A DNA stretch of 64,000 bases from Bubalus kerabau (GCF_029407905.1 NC_073630.1:43177001-43241000), one strand, 5' to 3'; shown: positions 22,448 to 35,350, counted from the stretch's first letter. Translations and numbers: made by a program. Notes: a model not told the origin generated them from the letters alone.

Positions 22448-22982
22448 AGTTTCTTTATGTTTTGGGTAGATCTGAAATAATGTCCATCGGGCTGGGTCAC
22501 TTTGGAGGGGACATCACACCTCCTTGTCCCCTTGTCCTGTACTTGTATGAGCGTGAGAAACAAATTTCTATTTTGTTATATTTTGTAGTCTCTTTGATAT
22601 AGCAATTCACCTACCTTAGGTAAAACAGGAATCTTGTGCAAATGCCCTGCAACTTTATAGTCATTTCTTTCTACTCTGCCTTCCCATTAATCATAGAATG
22701 TTTTTCTTCTGAATCTCAATACAGCCAAAATCCTTCAAAGTCCAGTGCAACAAGCAGCCAAGACCAATTGAATAGAATCATGATACAAAGTGAAACCTGG
22801 TGGTCATTATTTTAACTCCCACTAATTTATAAGTGATCGACTGGAAGCCTGGAGAAGTGATGAAATTTGAACAACATCACCTGGGTCATTGTGTTAAACA
22901 TGGCTACCAGGGGCATCTGTCTACCACAGCAGGCTAAAAAATATCATACCAGGGATAAATGACATTTATTGTCTAAATTTTT
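22448..22982. other. No gene recognised
   Basis: Single-copy-looking DNA up to the TSD of the large L1. Confidence 0.5.
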
Positions 22983-23510
22983 TGAATGAACATTTAATTG
23001 TTTTTTTTCTTTTTTTAGCTTTTTAAAATATTAATTAATTAATTAGTTTTAATTGGAAGCTAATTACTTTACAATATTGTAGTGGTTTTTGTAATATATT
23101 GACGTGAATCGCCCATGGGTGTACATGTGTCCTCTGTGCTTAACCACCCTTCCAACTCCCTTCGCATTCCATCCCTCAGGGTTGTCCCAGTGCACCAGGT
23201 TTGAGTGCCCTGTTTCATGCATCTAACACAGACTGGATCTATTTCACATATGGTAATATACATGTTTCAATGCTATTCTCTCAAATCATCCCTTCCTCAT
23301 CTTCTCCCACAGAGTCCAAAAGTCTGTTCTTTATATCTGTGTCTCTTTTGCTGTCTCACATATAGGGTCATCATTACCCTCTTTCTAAATTCCATATATA
23401 TGTGTTAATATACTGTATTAGTGTCTTTCTTTCTGACTTACTTCACTCTGTATAATAGGTTCCCATTTCACCCACTTCATTAGAACTGACTCAAATGAGT
23501 TCTTTTTAAT

Positions 23511-24331
23511 CAGTTCAGTGCAGTGCAGTCACTCAGTCCTGTCCAGCTCTTTGCGAACCCATGGACTGCAACACAGCAGGCTTCCCTGTCCATCACTAAC
23601 TCCCGGAGTTTACTCAAACTCATGTCCATTGAGTCAGTGATGCCATTGAACCATCTCATCCTCTGTCATCTCCTTCTCCTCCTGCCTTCAATCTTTCCCA
23701 GCATCAAGGTCTTTCCAAATGAGTCAGTTCTTCGCATCAGGTGGCCAAAGAATTGGAGTTTCAGCTTCAACATCAGTCCTTCCAATGAATATTCAGGACT
23801 GATTTCCTTTAGGATGGACTGATTGGATCTGCTTGCACTCCAAGGGATTCTCAAGAGTTGTCTCCAACACCACAGTTCAAAAGCATAAATTGTTTGAAGC
23901 TCAGCTTTCTTTATGTCCAACTCTCACATCCATACATGACAACTAGAAAAACCATAGCTTTGACTAGATGAACCTTTGTTGGCAAAGTAATGTCTCTGCT
24001 TTTTAATATGCTGTCTAGGTTGGTCATAACTTTTCTTCCAAGGAGTAAGCATCTTTTAATTTCACAGCTGCAGTCACAATCTGCAGAGATTTTGGAGCCC
24101 CAAAATAGTCTGTCACTATTTCCACTGTTTCCCCATCTATTTGCCATGAAGTGATGGGACCAGATGCCATGATCTTAGTTTTCTGAGTGTTGAGCTTTAA
24201 GCCAACTTTTTCACTCTCCTCTTTCACTTTCATCAAGAGACTCTTCAGTTTTTCTTTACTTTCTACCATAAGGATGGTATCTGCATATCTGAGGTTATTG
24301 ATATTTCTACTGGCAATCTTGATTCCAGCTT
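23511..24331 (-). mobile_element. BovB 3' end, minus strand, in L1 ORF2
   Basis: About 820 bp of the RTE-type BovB 3' end inserted in the large L1. The 12-bp TSD GTTCTTTTTAAT is exact at 23499-23510 and 24332-24343. Minus-strand pieces of the RT C-terminal region (for example 23911-24147) are in different frames. Confidence 0.95.
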
Positions 24332-24362
24332 GTTCTTTTTAATAGCTGAGTAATATTCCATT

Positions 24363-27300
24363 ACAGAATGTTAATGACAGAATGTGGTCCACTGGAGAAG
24401 GGAATGGCAAACCACTTCAGTATTATTGCCTTGAGAACCCCATGAACAGTATGAAAAGGCAAAATGATAGGATACTGAAAGAGGAACTCCCCAGGTCAGT
24501 AGGTGCCCAATATGCTACTGGAGATCAGTGGAGAAATAACTCCAGAAAGAATGAAGGGATGGAGCCAAAGCAAAAACAATACCCAGTTGTGCATGGGAGT
24601 GGTGATAGAAGCAAGGTCTGATGCTGTAAAGAGCAATATTGCATAGGAACCTGGAGTGTCACGTCCATGAATCAAGGCAAATTGGAAGTGGTCAAACAAG
24701 AGATGGCAAGAGTGAATGTCGACATTCTAGGGATCAGTGAATTAGAATGTACTGTAATGGGTAAATTTAACTCAGATGACCATATATCTACTACTACGGG
24801 CAGGAGTCCCTCAGAAGAAATGGAGTAGCCATCACGGCCAACGAAAGAGCCTGAAATGCAGTACTTGAATGCAATCTCAAAAACGACAGAATGATCTCTG
24901 TTCATTTCCAAGGCAAACCATTCAATATCACAGTAATCCAAGTCTGTGCCCCAACCAGTAATGCTGAAGAAGCTGAAGTTGAATGGTTCTAAGAAGACCT
25001 ACAAGACCTTTTAGAACTAACACCCAAAAAAAGATGTCCTTTTCATTATAGGGGACTGGAATGCAAAAGTAGGAAGTCAAGAAACACCTGGAGTAATAGG
25101 CAAATTTGGCCTTGGAATATGGAATGAAGCAGGGCAAAGACTAATAGAGTTTTGCCAAGAAAATGCACTGGTCATAGCACACACCCAGTTCCAACAACAC
25201 AAGAGAAGACTCTATACATGGACATCACCAGATGGTCAACACCAAAATCAGATTGATTATATTCTTTGTAGCCAAAGATGGAGAAGCTCTATACAGTCAG
25301 CAAAAACAAGACCAGGAGCTGACTGTGGCTCAGATCATGAACTCCTTATATTGGCAAATTCAGACTTAAACTGAAGACAGTAGGGAAAACCACTAGACCA
25401 TTCAGGTATGACCTAAATCAAATACCTTATGATTATACAGGGGAAGTGAGAAATAGATTTAAGGGCCTAGATCTGATAGATAGAGTGCCTGATGAACTAT
25501 GGAATGAGGTTCCTGACATTGTACAGAAGACAGGGATCAAGATCATCCCCATGGAAGACATGCAAAAAAGCAAAATGGCTGTCTGGGGAGGCCTTACAAA
25601 TAGCTGTGAAAAGAAGAGAAGTGAAAAGCAAAGGAGAAAAGGAAAGATATAAACATCTGAATGCAGACTTCCAAAGAATAGCAAGAAGAGATAAGAAAGC
25701 CTTCCTCAGCGATCAATGCAAAGACATAAAGGAAAACAACAGAATGGGAAAAACTAGAGATCTCTTCAAGAAAATTAGAGATACCAAGGGAACATTTCAT
25801 GCAAAGATGGGCTCGATAAAGTACAGATATGCTATGGACCTAGCAGAAGTAGAAGATATTAAGAAGAGGTGAAAAGAATACACAGAAAAACTGTACAAAA
25901 AAGATCTTCACGACCCAAATAATCACAATGGTGTGATCACTGACCTAGAGCCAGACATCCTGGAATGTGAAATCAAGTGGGCCTTAGAAAGCATCGCTAC
26001 CAACAAAGCTAGTGGAGGTGATGGAATTCCAATTGAGCTATTTCAAATCCTGAAAGATGATGCTATGGAAGTGCTGCACTCAATATGCCAGCCTATTTGG
26101 AAAACTCAGCAGTGGCCACAGGACTGGAAAAGGTCAGTTTTTATTCCAATCCCAAAGAAAGGCAATGCCAAAGAATGCTCAAACTACTGCACAATTGCAC
26201 TCATCTCACGCGCTAGTAAAGTAATGCTCAAAATTCTCCAAGCCAGACTTCAGCAATACATGAACAGTGAACTTCCAGATGTTCAAGCTGGTTTTAGAAA
26301 AGGCAGAGGAACCAGAGATCAAATTGTCAACATCCGCTGGATCATGGAAAAAGCAAGAGAGTTCCAGAAAAAAACATCTATTTCTGCTTTATTGACTATG
26401 CCAAAGCTTTTGACTGTGTGGATCACAATAAACTGTGGAAAATCCTGAAAGAAATGGGAATACCAGACCACCTGACCTGCCTCTTGAGAAATTTGTATTC
26501 AGGTTAGGAAGCACCAGTTAGAACTGGACATGGAACAACAGACTGGTCCCAAATAGGAAAAGGAGTACGTCAAGGCTGTATATTGTCATCCTGCTTATTT
26601 AACTTCTATGCAGAGTACATCATGAGAAACGCTGGGCTGGAAGAAGCACAAGCTGGAATCAAGTTTGCCGGGAGAAATATCAATAACCTCAGATGTGCAG
26701 ATGACACCACCCTTATGACAGAGAGTGAAGAGGAGCTAAAAAGCCTTTTGATGAAAGTGAAAGAGGAGAGTGAAAAAGTTGGCTTAAAACTCAACATTCA
26801 GAAAATGAAGATCATGGCACCCGGTCCCATCACTTCATGGGAAATAGATGGGGAAGCAGTGGAAACAGTGTTAGACTTTATTTTTGGGGGCTCCAATATC
26901 ACTGCAGATGGTGATTGCAGCCCTGAAATTAAAAGACGCTTACTGCTCAGCAGAAAAGTTTTGACCAACCTAGGTAGCAAATTGAAAAGCAGAGACATTA
27001 CTTTGCCAACAAAGGTACGTCTAGTCAAGGCTATGGTTTTTCCAGTGGTCATGTATGGATGTGAGAGTTGGACTGTGAAGAAGGCTGAGCGCCGGAGAAT
27101 TGATGCTTTTGCACTGTGTTGTTGGAGAAGACTCTTGAGAGTCCCTTGGACTGCAAGGAGATCCAACCAGTCCATTCTGAAGGAGATGAGCCCTGGGATT
27201 TCTTTGGAAGGAATGATGCTAAAGCTGAAACTCCAGTACTTTGGCCACCTCATGGGAAGAGTTGACTCATTGGAAAAGACTCTGATGCTGGGAGGGATTG

Positions 27301-27478
27301 GGGGCAGGAGGAGAAGGGTATGACAGAGGATGAGATGGCTGGATGGCATCACTGACTCGATGAATGTGAGTCTGAGTGAACTCCGGGAGATGGTGATGGA
27401 CAGGGAGGCCTGGCATGCTGCGATTCATGGGGTCGCAAAGAGTTGGACATGACTGAGCGACTGAACTGAACTGTACTG
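24363..27478 (+). mobile_element. BovB LINE, near full length, plus strand
   Basis: A 3.1-kb BovB inserted in the L1, opposite in orientation to it. The 11-bp TSD AATATTCCATT is exact at 24352-24362 and 27479-27489. It contains the endonuclease and RT regions through to the terminal ACTGAACTGAACTG repeats. It lacks the distal 5' leader that is present in the copy at 61605-62836, so it is slightly 5'-truncated. Only 19 bp of L1 separate it from the neighbouring minus-strand BovB. Confidence 0.95.
24667..27323 (+). pseudogene. BovB endonuclease/reverse transcriptase ORF, broken
   Basis: Encodes an RTE-type APE endonuclease plus reverse transcriptase. Endonuclease boxes GDWNAK (near 25046) and GSDHELL (near 25325) are visible, as is RT motif RQGC (near 26568). 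The RT catalytic box reads CADD, not YADD: codon TGT at 26694-26696, where the copy at 59964-59966 has TAT. A TAA at 24990-24992 replaces the Tyr codon kept in the copy at 61129-61131. A run of seven A at 26368-26374 (five in the copy near 58650) shifts the frame just before RT box A. The largest open pieces are 25933-26448 and 26583-27323. Inactive. Confidence 0.92.
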
Positions 27479-28061
27479 AATATTCCATTGTCTCTATGTA
27501 CTACTGCTTTCTCATCCATTTGTCTGCCAAGGGTCATCTAGGTTGCTTCCATGTCTTAGCAATTGTAAACACTGCTGCAATGAACATTGGGGTACACATG
27601 ACTCTTTCAATTCTGGTTTCCTCATTGTGTATGCCCAGCAGTGTGATTGCTGTCATATGGCAGTTCTCTTTCCAGTTTTTTAAGGAATCTCCACACTGTT
27701 CTCCATAGTGTCTACACTAGTTTGCATTTCCAAAAAAGTGTAAGAGCATTCTCTTTTCTCCACACCCTCTCCAGCATTTATTGTGGATAGACTTTCTGAT
27801 AGTAGCCATTCTGACTGGCATCACATGGTACCTCATTGTGGCTTTGATTTGCATTTCTCTGATAATGAGTGATATTGACCATCTTTTCATGTGTTTGTTA
27901 GCCATTTTTATGTCTTTGGAGAAATGTCTGTTTAGTTCTTGGTCCATTTTTTGATTGGGTCCTTTGTTTTTCTGGTATTGAGTTGCATGAGCTGCTTGTG
28001 TATTTTTGATATCAATTCTTTGTCAGCTGCTTCATTTGCTGTTATTTTCTCCCATTATGAA

Positions 28062-28169
28062 TGGCATTCCACTCCAGTATTCTTGCCTGGAAAATTCCAT
28101 GGACTAAGGAATCTGGTAGGCTACAGTCCATGGCGTCTCAAAGAGTCAGACACGACTTACCGACTTCAC
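28062..28169 (+). mobile_element. Bov-A SINE monomer in L1
   Basis: A short Bov-A unit. TSDs TTTCTCCCATTATGAA (28046-28061) and TTTCTCCCATTCTGAA (28170-28185) differ by one base, inside the large L1. Confidence 0.93.
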
Positions 28170-29717
28170 TTTCTCCCATTCTGAAGGCTGTCATTTTACC
28201 TTGCTTATAGTTTCCTTCATTGTGCAAAAGCTTTTAAGTTTAATTAGGTCCCATTTGTTTATTTTTGTTTTTGTTTGCATTGCTCTTGGAGGTGGGTCAT
28301 AGAGGATCCTGTTGTGATTTATGTCAGAGTGTGTTTTGCCTGTTTTCCTCCTGGAGGTTTTAGTTTCTGGTCTCATACTTAGATCTTTAATTTTGAGTTT
28401 ATTTTTGTGTATGGTGTTAGAGTGATCTTGTTTCATTCTTTTACTGATGGCTGACCAGTTTTCCCAGCACCACTTGTTAAAGTGTGTCTTGTCTTTTCTC
28501 CATTGTATATTCTTGCTTCCTTTGTCAAAGACAAGGTGTCCATAGGTGTGTGGATTTATCTCTGGGCTTTCTGTTTTGTTCCATTGATCTATATTTCTGT
28601 CTTTGTGCCAGTACCATACTGTCTTGATGACTGTAGCTTTGTAGTATAGTCTGAAGTCATGCAGGTTGATTCCTCCAGTTTCATTCTTCTTTTTCAAGAT
28701 TGCTTTGGCTATTTGAGATTTTTTGTATTTCCACACAAATTTTGAAATTATTTGTTCTAGTTCTGTGAAAATACTTTTGGTAACTTGATAGGGATTGCAT
28801 TGAATCTATAGATTACTTTGGATAGAATACTCATTTTCACTATATTGATTTTTCTGATCCATGAACATGGTATATTTCCCCATCTATTTGTGTCATCTTT
28901 GATTTCTTTCATCAGTGTTTATAGTTTTCTATTTATAGGTCTTTTGTTTCTTTAGGTAGATTTATTCCTAAGTATTTTATTCTTTTCATTGCAATGGTGA
29001 ATGGAATTGTTCCCTTAATTTCTTGTTTTGTTTTCTTATTGTTAGTCTATAGGAATGCAAGGGATTTCTCTGTGCTAATTTTATATCCTGTAACTTTACT
29101 ATATTCATTGTTAACTCTAGTAATTTTCTGGTGGTGTCTTTATGGTTTTCTATGTAGAGGATCATGTCATCTCTAAACAGTGAGAGTTTTAACTTCTTTT
29201 TTCCAATCTGGATCCCTTTTATTTCTTTCTCTTCTCTGATTGTTGTGGCTAAAACTTCCAAAACTGTGTTGAATCGTAGTGATTAGAGTGGGCACCCTTG
29301 TCTTCTTCCTGACTCAAGGGAAATGCTATCAATTTTTCACCATTGACGATAATGTTTGCTGTGGGTTTATCATATATGGCTTTTATTATGTTGAGGTATG
29401 TTCCATCTATGCCTACTTTCTGGAGGGTTTTTATCATAAATGGATGTTGAATTTTGTCAAAGGCTTTCTCTGCAATAATTGAGATAACCATATGGTTTTT
29501 ATCTTTCAATTTGTTAATGTGGTGTATCACATTGATTGATTTGTGAATATTGAAGAATCCTTACATCCCTGGGATAAAGCCCACTTGGTCATGATGTATG
29601 ACCTTTTAAATATGCTGTTGGATTCTGTTTGTTAGAATTTTTTTTAATTATTTTTGCATCTATGTTCATCTGTGATATTGAGCTGTAGTTTTCTTTTTTT
29701 GTGGCATCGTTGTCTAG

Positions 29718-30118
29718 TGAAGAAAGCTGAGCAAAAAAGAATTGATGCTTTTGAACTGTGGTGTTGGAGAAGACTCCTGAGAGTCCCTTGGACTGCAAGG
29801 AGATCCAACCAATCCATTCTGAAGGAGATCAGCTCTGGGATTTCTTTGGAAGGAATGATGCTAAAGCTGAAACTCCAGTACTTTGGCCACCTCATGTGAA
29901 GAGTTGACTCATTGGAAAAGACTCTGGTGCTGGGAGGGATTGGGGGCAAGAGGAGAAGGGGATGACAGACGATGAGATGGCTGGATGGCATCGCTGACTT
30001 GATGGACATGAGTTTGAGTGAACTCTGGGAGTTGGTGATGGACAGGGAGGCCTGGCATGCTGTGATTCATAGGGTCGCAAAGAGTCGGGCAAGACTGAGC
30101 GACGGAACTGAACTGAAC
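29718..30118 (+). mobile_element. BovB 3' end, plus strand, in L1
   Basis: About 400 bp; 5'-truncated. TSD TGTCTAG at 29711-29717 and 30119-30125. It carries part of the C-terminal coding region (codons from about 29718 to a TGA at 29897), followed by the usual 3' end. Confidence 0.93.
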
Positions 30119-31739
30119 TGTCTAGTTTTGGTATTAGGGTAATGGGAGCCTCATAGAATTAATTTGGCAGTTTACCTTCCTCTGCAATTTTATGGAAAAG
30201 TTTGAAAAGGATAGGTGTTAGCTCTTCTCTAAATTTTTGGTAGCATTCACCTGTGAAGCCATCTGGTCCTGGGCTTTTGTTTGTTGGAAGATTTTTTATT
30301 ACAGTTTGAATTTCCGTGCTTGTGATGGGTCTGTTAAGATTTTCTATTTCTTCCTGGATCAGTTTTGGAAGGTTATACTTTTCTAAGAATTCTTCCATTT
30401 CTTCCAAGTTGTCCATTTTATTGTCATATACTTGCTGATAGTAGTCTCTTATGATCCTTTGTATTTCTGTGTTGTCTGTTGTGATTTCTCCATTTTCATT
30501 TCTAATTTTGTTGATTTGATTTCTCTCCCATTTTTCTTGATGAGTCTGGCTAATGGTTTGTCTATTTTATTTATCTTCTCAAAGAACCAGCTTTTAGTTT
30601 TGTTGATTTTTGCTATAGTCTTCCTTGTTTCTTTTTCACTTATTTCTACCCTAATTTTTATGGTTTCTTTCCTTCTACTAACCCTGGGGTTCTTCATTTC
30701 TTCTTTTTCTAGTTGGTTTAGGTGTAAAGTAGATTATTTATTTGATTTTTCTCTTGTTTCTTGAGGTAAGTTGCATTGCTGTGAACCTTCCTCTTAGCAC
30801 TGCTTTTACTGAATCCCATAGGTTTCGGGTTCTCGTGTTTTCATATTCATTTGTTACTATGCATATTTTGATACCTTTTTTGATTTCTTCTCTGATTTGT
30901 TGGTTATTCACAAGTGTGTTGTTTAGCCTCCATATGTTTGTATTTTTAATAGTTTTTATCCTGTAGTTGACATCTAATCTTACCTCATTGTGATCAGAAA
31001 AGATGCTTGAAATGACTTCAGTTTTTTTTTTGTTGTTGTTGTTGTTTGCTTTTTTAATTTACCTAGGCTAGATTTATGGCCCAGGGTGTGATCTATCCTG
31101 GAGAAGGTTCCATGTACACTTGAGAAAAAGGTGAAATTCATTGTTTTAGGGTGAAATATCCTACAGATATCCTAGGTCTAACTGGTCCATTGTATCATTT
31201 AAAGTTTGTGTTTCCTTGTTAATTTTCTGTTTGGTTGATCTATCCATAGGTGTGAGTGGGGTATTAAAGTCTCACACTATTATTGTGTTACTGTTAATTT
31301 CCCCTTTCATACTTCTTAGCATTTGCCTTACATATTGGTGTGCTCCTATGTTGGGTGCATATGTATTTATAATTGTTTTATCTTCTTCTTGGATTGATCC
31401 TTTGATCATTATGTAGTATCCTTCTTTGTCTCTTTTTACAGCCTTTATTTCAAAAACTATTTTATCTGATATGAATATTGCTACTCTTGCTTTCTTTTGG
31501 TCTCCATTTGGATGAAATATCTTTTTCCAGCGTTTCATTTTCAATCTGTATGTTTTGAGGTGGCTCTCTTGTAGCCAGCATATATAGGTGCATTTTTGTA
31601 TCCATTCAGCCCATCTTTGTCTTTTGGTTGGGCCATTAAACCCATTTACATTTAAGGTAATTATTGATAAATATGATCCCTGTGCCATTTACTTTGTTGT
31701 TTTGGGTTCAAGTTTATAAACCTTTTCTGTGTTTCTTGT

Positions 31740-32665
31740 CTAGAGAAAATATTTTAGCATTTGTGAAAGAGCTGGTTTGGTGGTTCTGAATTCTGTCAGC
31801 TTTTGCTTGTCTGTAAAGCTTTTGATTTCTCCTTCATATTTGAGTGAGATCCTTGTTGGGTATAGTAATCTGGGTTGTAGATTTTTCTCTTTCATCACTT
31901 TAAGTATGTCCTGCATTTCCCTTCTAGCCTGAAGAGTTTCTATTGAAAGATTAGCTGTTATCCTTAGGGGAATCCCCTTATGCATTATTTGTTGTTTTCC
32001 CCTTGCTGCTTTTAATATTTACTCTTTGTATTTGATCTTCATTAATTCGGTTAATATGTATCTTGGGGTGTTTTGCCTTGGGTTTATCCTGTTTGAGACT
32101 CTCTGGGTTTCTTGGACTTGGGTGGCTATTTCCTTCCCCATTTTAGGGAAGTTCTCAACTATTATCTCCTCAAGTATTTTCTTATGGCCTTTCTTTTTGT
32201 TTTCTTCTTCTGGGACTCCTATGATTCGAATGTTGGGGGGTTTAACATTGTCCCAGAGTTCTCTGAGGTTGTCATCATTTCTTTTAATTCATTTTTATTT
32301 TTTCTCTCTGCTTCATTTATTTCCACCATTCTATCTTCCACCTCACTTATCCCATTTTCTGCCTTAGTTATTCTACTGTTGGTTCCCTGCAGAGTGTTTT
32401 CAATTTCAGTTATTGCATTATTCATTATTGATTGACTCTTTTTTATTTCTTCTAGGTCCTTGTTAAACATTTCTTGCATCTTCTCAATCCTTCTCTCCAG
32501 ACTATTTATCTGTAACTCCATTTTGTTTTCTAGATTTTGGATCATCTTTACTATCACTATTCTGAATTCTTTTTCAGGTAGACTCCCTATCTCCTCCTCT
32601 TTTCTTTGGTTTGGTGGGCATTTATCATGTTACTTTACCTGCTGAATATCTCTCTGCCTTTTCAT
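31740..32665 (-). pseudogene. L1 ORF1 relic
   Basis: ORF1 encodes the trimeric RNA-binding chaperone of L1. The start ATG is at 32663-32665 (MKRQRDIQQVK) and is followed by a TAA at 32630-32632, the 12th codon. Coiled-coil-type sequence continues at 32557-32219 (ENKMELQINSLERRIEKMQEM). A frameshift lies near 32270. The C-terminal RNA-binding part is at 31985-31740, ending LSQMLKYFL-stop. A 51-bp gap separates ORF1 from ORF2, as is usual for L1. Confidence 0.9.
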
Positions 32666-35350
32666 TTTGTTTAGATTTCTGTGTTTGGGATAGCCTTTCT
32701 GTAGGCTGGAAGTTTGTGGTTCCTCTTTGTTATGGAGGTTGCTCCCTGTGGGTGGGGTTGGACTAGTGGCTTGTCAAGGTTTCCTGGTTAGGGAAGCTTG
32801 CTTCTGTGTTCTGGTGGGTAGAGCTGGATCTCTTCTCTCTGGAGTGCAATAAAGTGTCCAGTAGTTAATTTTGGGGTGTCTATGGGTTTGGCAGATGAGC
32901 TCTTGTCAGTTAATGTTCCCTGGATTAAGGAATTTTCTGGTGTTCTCAAGTTTTAGATTTAAGCCTCCTGCCTCTGGAAAAATACCATTCTTACAGTAGC
33001 CTCAAGACTTCTTCCTCCATAGAGCACAAATGATGAAACATAAAGGTTAATGGTGAAAAGATTCTCCACAGTGACGGACACCCAGAGAAGTTCACAGTTA
33101 CATGGAGAACATAAGAGGGAGGAGGAAGATAGAGGTGACCAAGAGGAGAAGAGGGGGAGTCAAAAGAAGAGAGATCAATCTAGCCCATAATCAGTTCCCT
33201 AAGTATTCTCCACAGCCCAGAGAGATTCACAGAGTTAAGTAGAGAAGAGAGGAGGAGGGAGGAGATAGAGGTGACCTGGGGGAAAAAAGGGGAGAGAGCA
33301 ATCAAGCCAGTAATCACACCCCTAAGTGAAAATGGATACTGAAGATTAGATTCTTAAAGGTACAAGATTGATAACAAATACCAAAAAATAAAGATTAAAA
33401 ATCTAGAGTAGAGGTTGTTGCTAAGTCGCTTCAGTCATGTCTGACTCTGTGCGACCCCATAGACGACAGCCCTCCAGGCTCCCCCGTCCCTGGGATTCTC
33501 CAGGCAAGAACACTGGAGTGGGTTGCCATTTCTTTCTCCAATGCATGAAAGTGAAAAGTGAAAGTGAAGTTGCTCAGTTGTGTCCAACTCTTAGCGACCC
33601 CATGGACTGCAGCCCACCAGGCTCCTCTGTCCAGGGTATTTTTCCAGGCAAGAGTACTGGAGTGTGGTGCCATTGCCTTCTCCAAGAGTAGAGGTTAGAC
33701 TCTCAAAAATACAATATTAAAAATACAAAACAAAATCAATCACAAAAATTATAATATATATATGTAATTTGCTTTAAAACTAGGGTCTTTTTATTTGTAA
33801 GATAATAGTAGGTTATAAAAATGATAATTAAAGGAGTAATAAAGAACTTAAAAATAAAAATAAATTAATTTAGAAATCATAATAGTAAAAATTTATTTAG
33901 GAATTTCTCTGGAACTGTTGTGGGCAGTGTGGGTTTAGTTACTTCTTCTCAAGGTCTATAGGCCCCTTCCAATGCTTGTCAATGTTAACTATAGGGTTTT
34001 AATCTGCTGTACCTGTCACTTTTAGAGTGGTTCCCTCTTCTTTGTTTATTTTGGCTTCCTCTGTTTGCAAGTCTCTTCAGTGTCTAAGTTCCACCCTGAC
34101 ACAAGGGGGTGAAGGTGGTCACTTATTTAGTCTAACTTGTTCACTTGTGTTGTGGGGAGGGAGGAACAATGCAAACAAATATCACAGGCATGTGTGGGGA
34201 GTGACCTTAGTGTATGGACCACACCAGGTTTGCCCCAGCTCACAGCTGCATGTGCTTTCCCAGTCTACACTGCTCAGGCTCCAGGTTGCTCTGCAGGGGT
34301 ACTGTCCAAAGCCAGCCCTTCATTTTGTGCACTTTCCAGGTCTAACCTGCTTAGATTTGGGTTCTCAGGTACTCCACAGGGCAAAGATTTGGTTGGGTGT
34401 ACATTTTGTGCCCTTGCAAGGTCCGGGCAGCTCAGCTGCCCAGGTGCTTGGTGAGTGCACCATCTCAGGTGTGCCGTGTGCCTCCTCTGGGGAGCTGATC
34501 TCAGGCTGAAATCCTCCTGGCAGATGTCAACTGTTCAGCATCCCAGGAAGACTTGGTTAGCAACTGTGAGCCTGCTCACAGTTTGATGGAGGATCCTGGT
34601 CTCTGAGGCTGAGATTGCCCCTTGCCTTCGGGCTCTGGCTGTCTCACGCCTGCCTCTCTGTCTCTAGTAAGGGGTGGGAGGGGCCTGTACACAGCTGGCT
34701 AGCTCTCCTTTGGTGTTCCCTCAATCCTTTGTCTGTGAATGGCCGGAGGCCACGGTAGGTTAGAGCCTTTCACGGGAAAGTTATCTCTATTTTTTTTTTT
34801 TTTTTTTCTTTCTCTGTGGCTATGCCACAGTTTGGGTTGCCATCTCACGTTAGCTCCCTCAGATTGTCCTCAGGGCATTCAGGCCTGGTCCTTACCCTAA
34901 GCATCCAACTCTTGACTCCCTGTTCAGCCCCTGCTTGCTGTTGGCAGACACAAGCATCTGGGCTACTTCTCTGCTTGGAGTTGCGGTTAGGTGTGTATTC
35001 TCTGTTTGTTTGTTTGTTTCTCCTGGTTATGTTGCCCTCTGAGATTCCAAAATTCCCCACAGATCTGCCAGTGAGAGGGTTTCCTGCTGTTTGGAAACTT
35101 CTCCTTCATGACTCCCTTCCCAGGATGCGTCTCCATCCCTATCTCTTTTGTCTCTCTTTTTGTCTTTTATGTTTTGTCCTACCTCCTTTTGAAGAAAATG
35201 GGCTGCCTTTCTGGGTGCCTGGTGTCCTCTGCCAGTGTTCAGAAGATGTCTTGTGGAAGTTGCTCAGCATTCAAATGCTCTTTTAATGAATTTGTTGGGG
35301 AGAAAGTGGTCTCACTGTCCTATTCCTCTGCCATCTTGGGACTGCCCTCC
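32666..35350 (-). promoter_or_regulatory. L1_BT 5'UTR / internal promoter relic
   Basis: About 2.4 kb of noncoding L1 leader after removing the Bov-A2 at 33417-33684. It is more GC-rich towards the 5' end (34000-35350), as L1 internal promoters are. At the extreme 5' end, the reverse complement of GCCATCTT at 35330-35337 gives AAGATGGC, the YY1-type site found at the start of mammalian L1s. A poly-T run lies at 34791-34807. Present promoter activity is unknown. Confidence 0.8.
33417..33684 (-). mobile_element. Bov-A2 SINE dimer in L1 5'UTR
   Basis: Both monomers are well preserved. The 12-bp TSD AGAGTAGAGGTT is exact at 33405-33416 and 33685-33696. This is one of the younger-looking insertions in the window. 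Confidence 0.96.

Larger units (their letters stand above)
23385..31688 (-). pseudogene. L1 ORF2 relic (endonuclease/RT), interrupted
   Basis: ORF2 would encode the endonuclease and reverse transcriptase of L1. It starts at 31688 (MAQGSYLSIITLNVNG, the L1 endonuclease N-terminus, open for 138 codons to 31272) and ends at the TAG at 23385-23387. Further L1 segments are open at 30159-30416, 30449-30697, 29249-29530, 28191-28736 and 27717-27947. Frameshifts and stops separate them. Three BovB copies and one SINE interrupt the frame. The C-terminal cysteine motif is lost in this copy (CGEKRMLLHFFGNAN), unlike the fragment at 12882. Confidence 0.92.
23000..35350 (-). mobile_element. L1_BT with intact 5' end, minus strand, five nested insertions
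   Basis: A single ruminant L1 read right to left: 5' end at 35350, long 5'UTR to about 32666, ORF1 relic, ORF2 relic, 3'UTR and T-rich tail at 23000. TSDs TGAATGAACATTTAATT (22983-22999) and TGAATAACATTTAATT (35351-35366) bracket it, proving one insertion. The 5' end carries a YY1-type site. Nested inside are BovB (23511-24331), BovB (24363-27478), a Bov-A monomer (28062-28169), BovB (29718-30118) and Bov-A2 (33417-33684), each with its own TSD. Removing them leaves about 7.6 kb of L1. Both ORFs are broken, so it cannot retrotranspose on its own. Confidence 0.95.

Noticed and set aside
26583..27323. A 246-codon open frame with an RT-like motif
   Set aside because: It is the 3' part of a dead BovB; the upstream frame is shifted and carries a stop.
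34027..35286. Two long plus-strand frames (160 and 156 codons) in GC-richer sequence
   Set aside because: They lie antisense in the L1_BT 5'UTR; GC content and few stops are usual for that leader.
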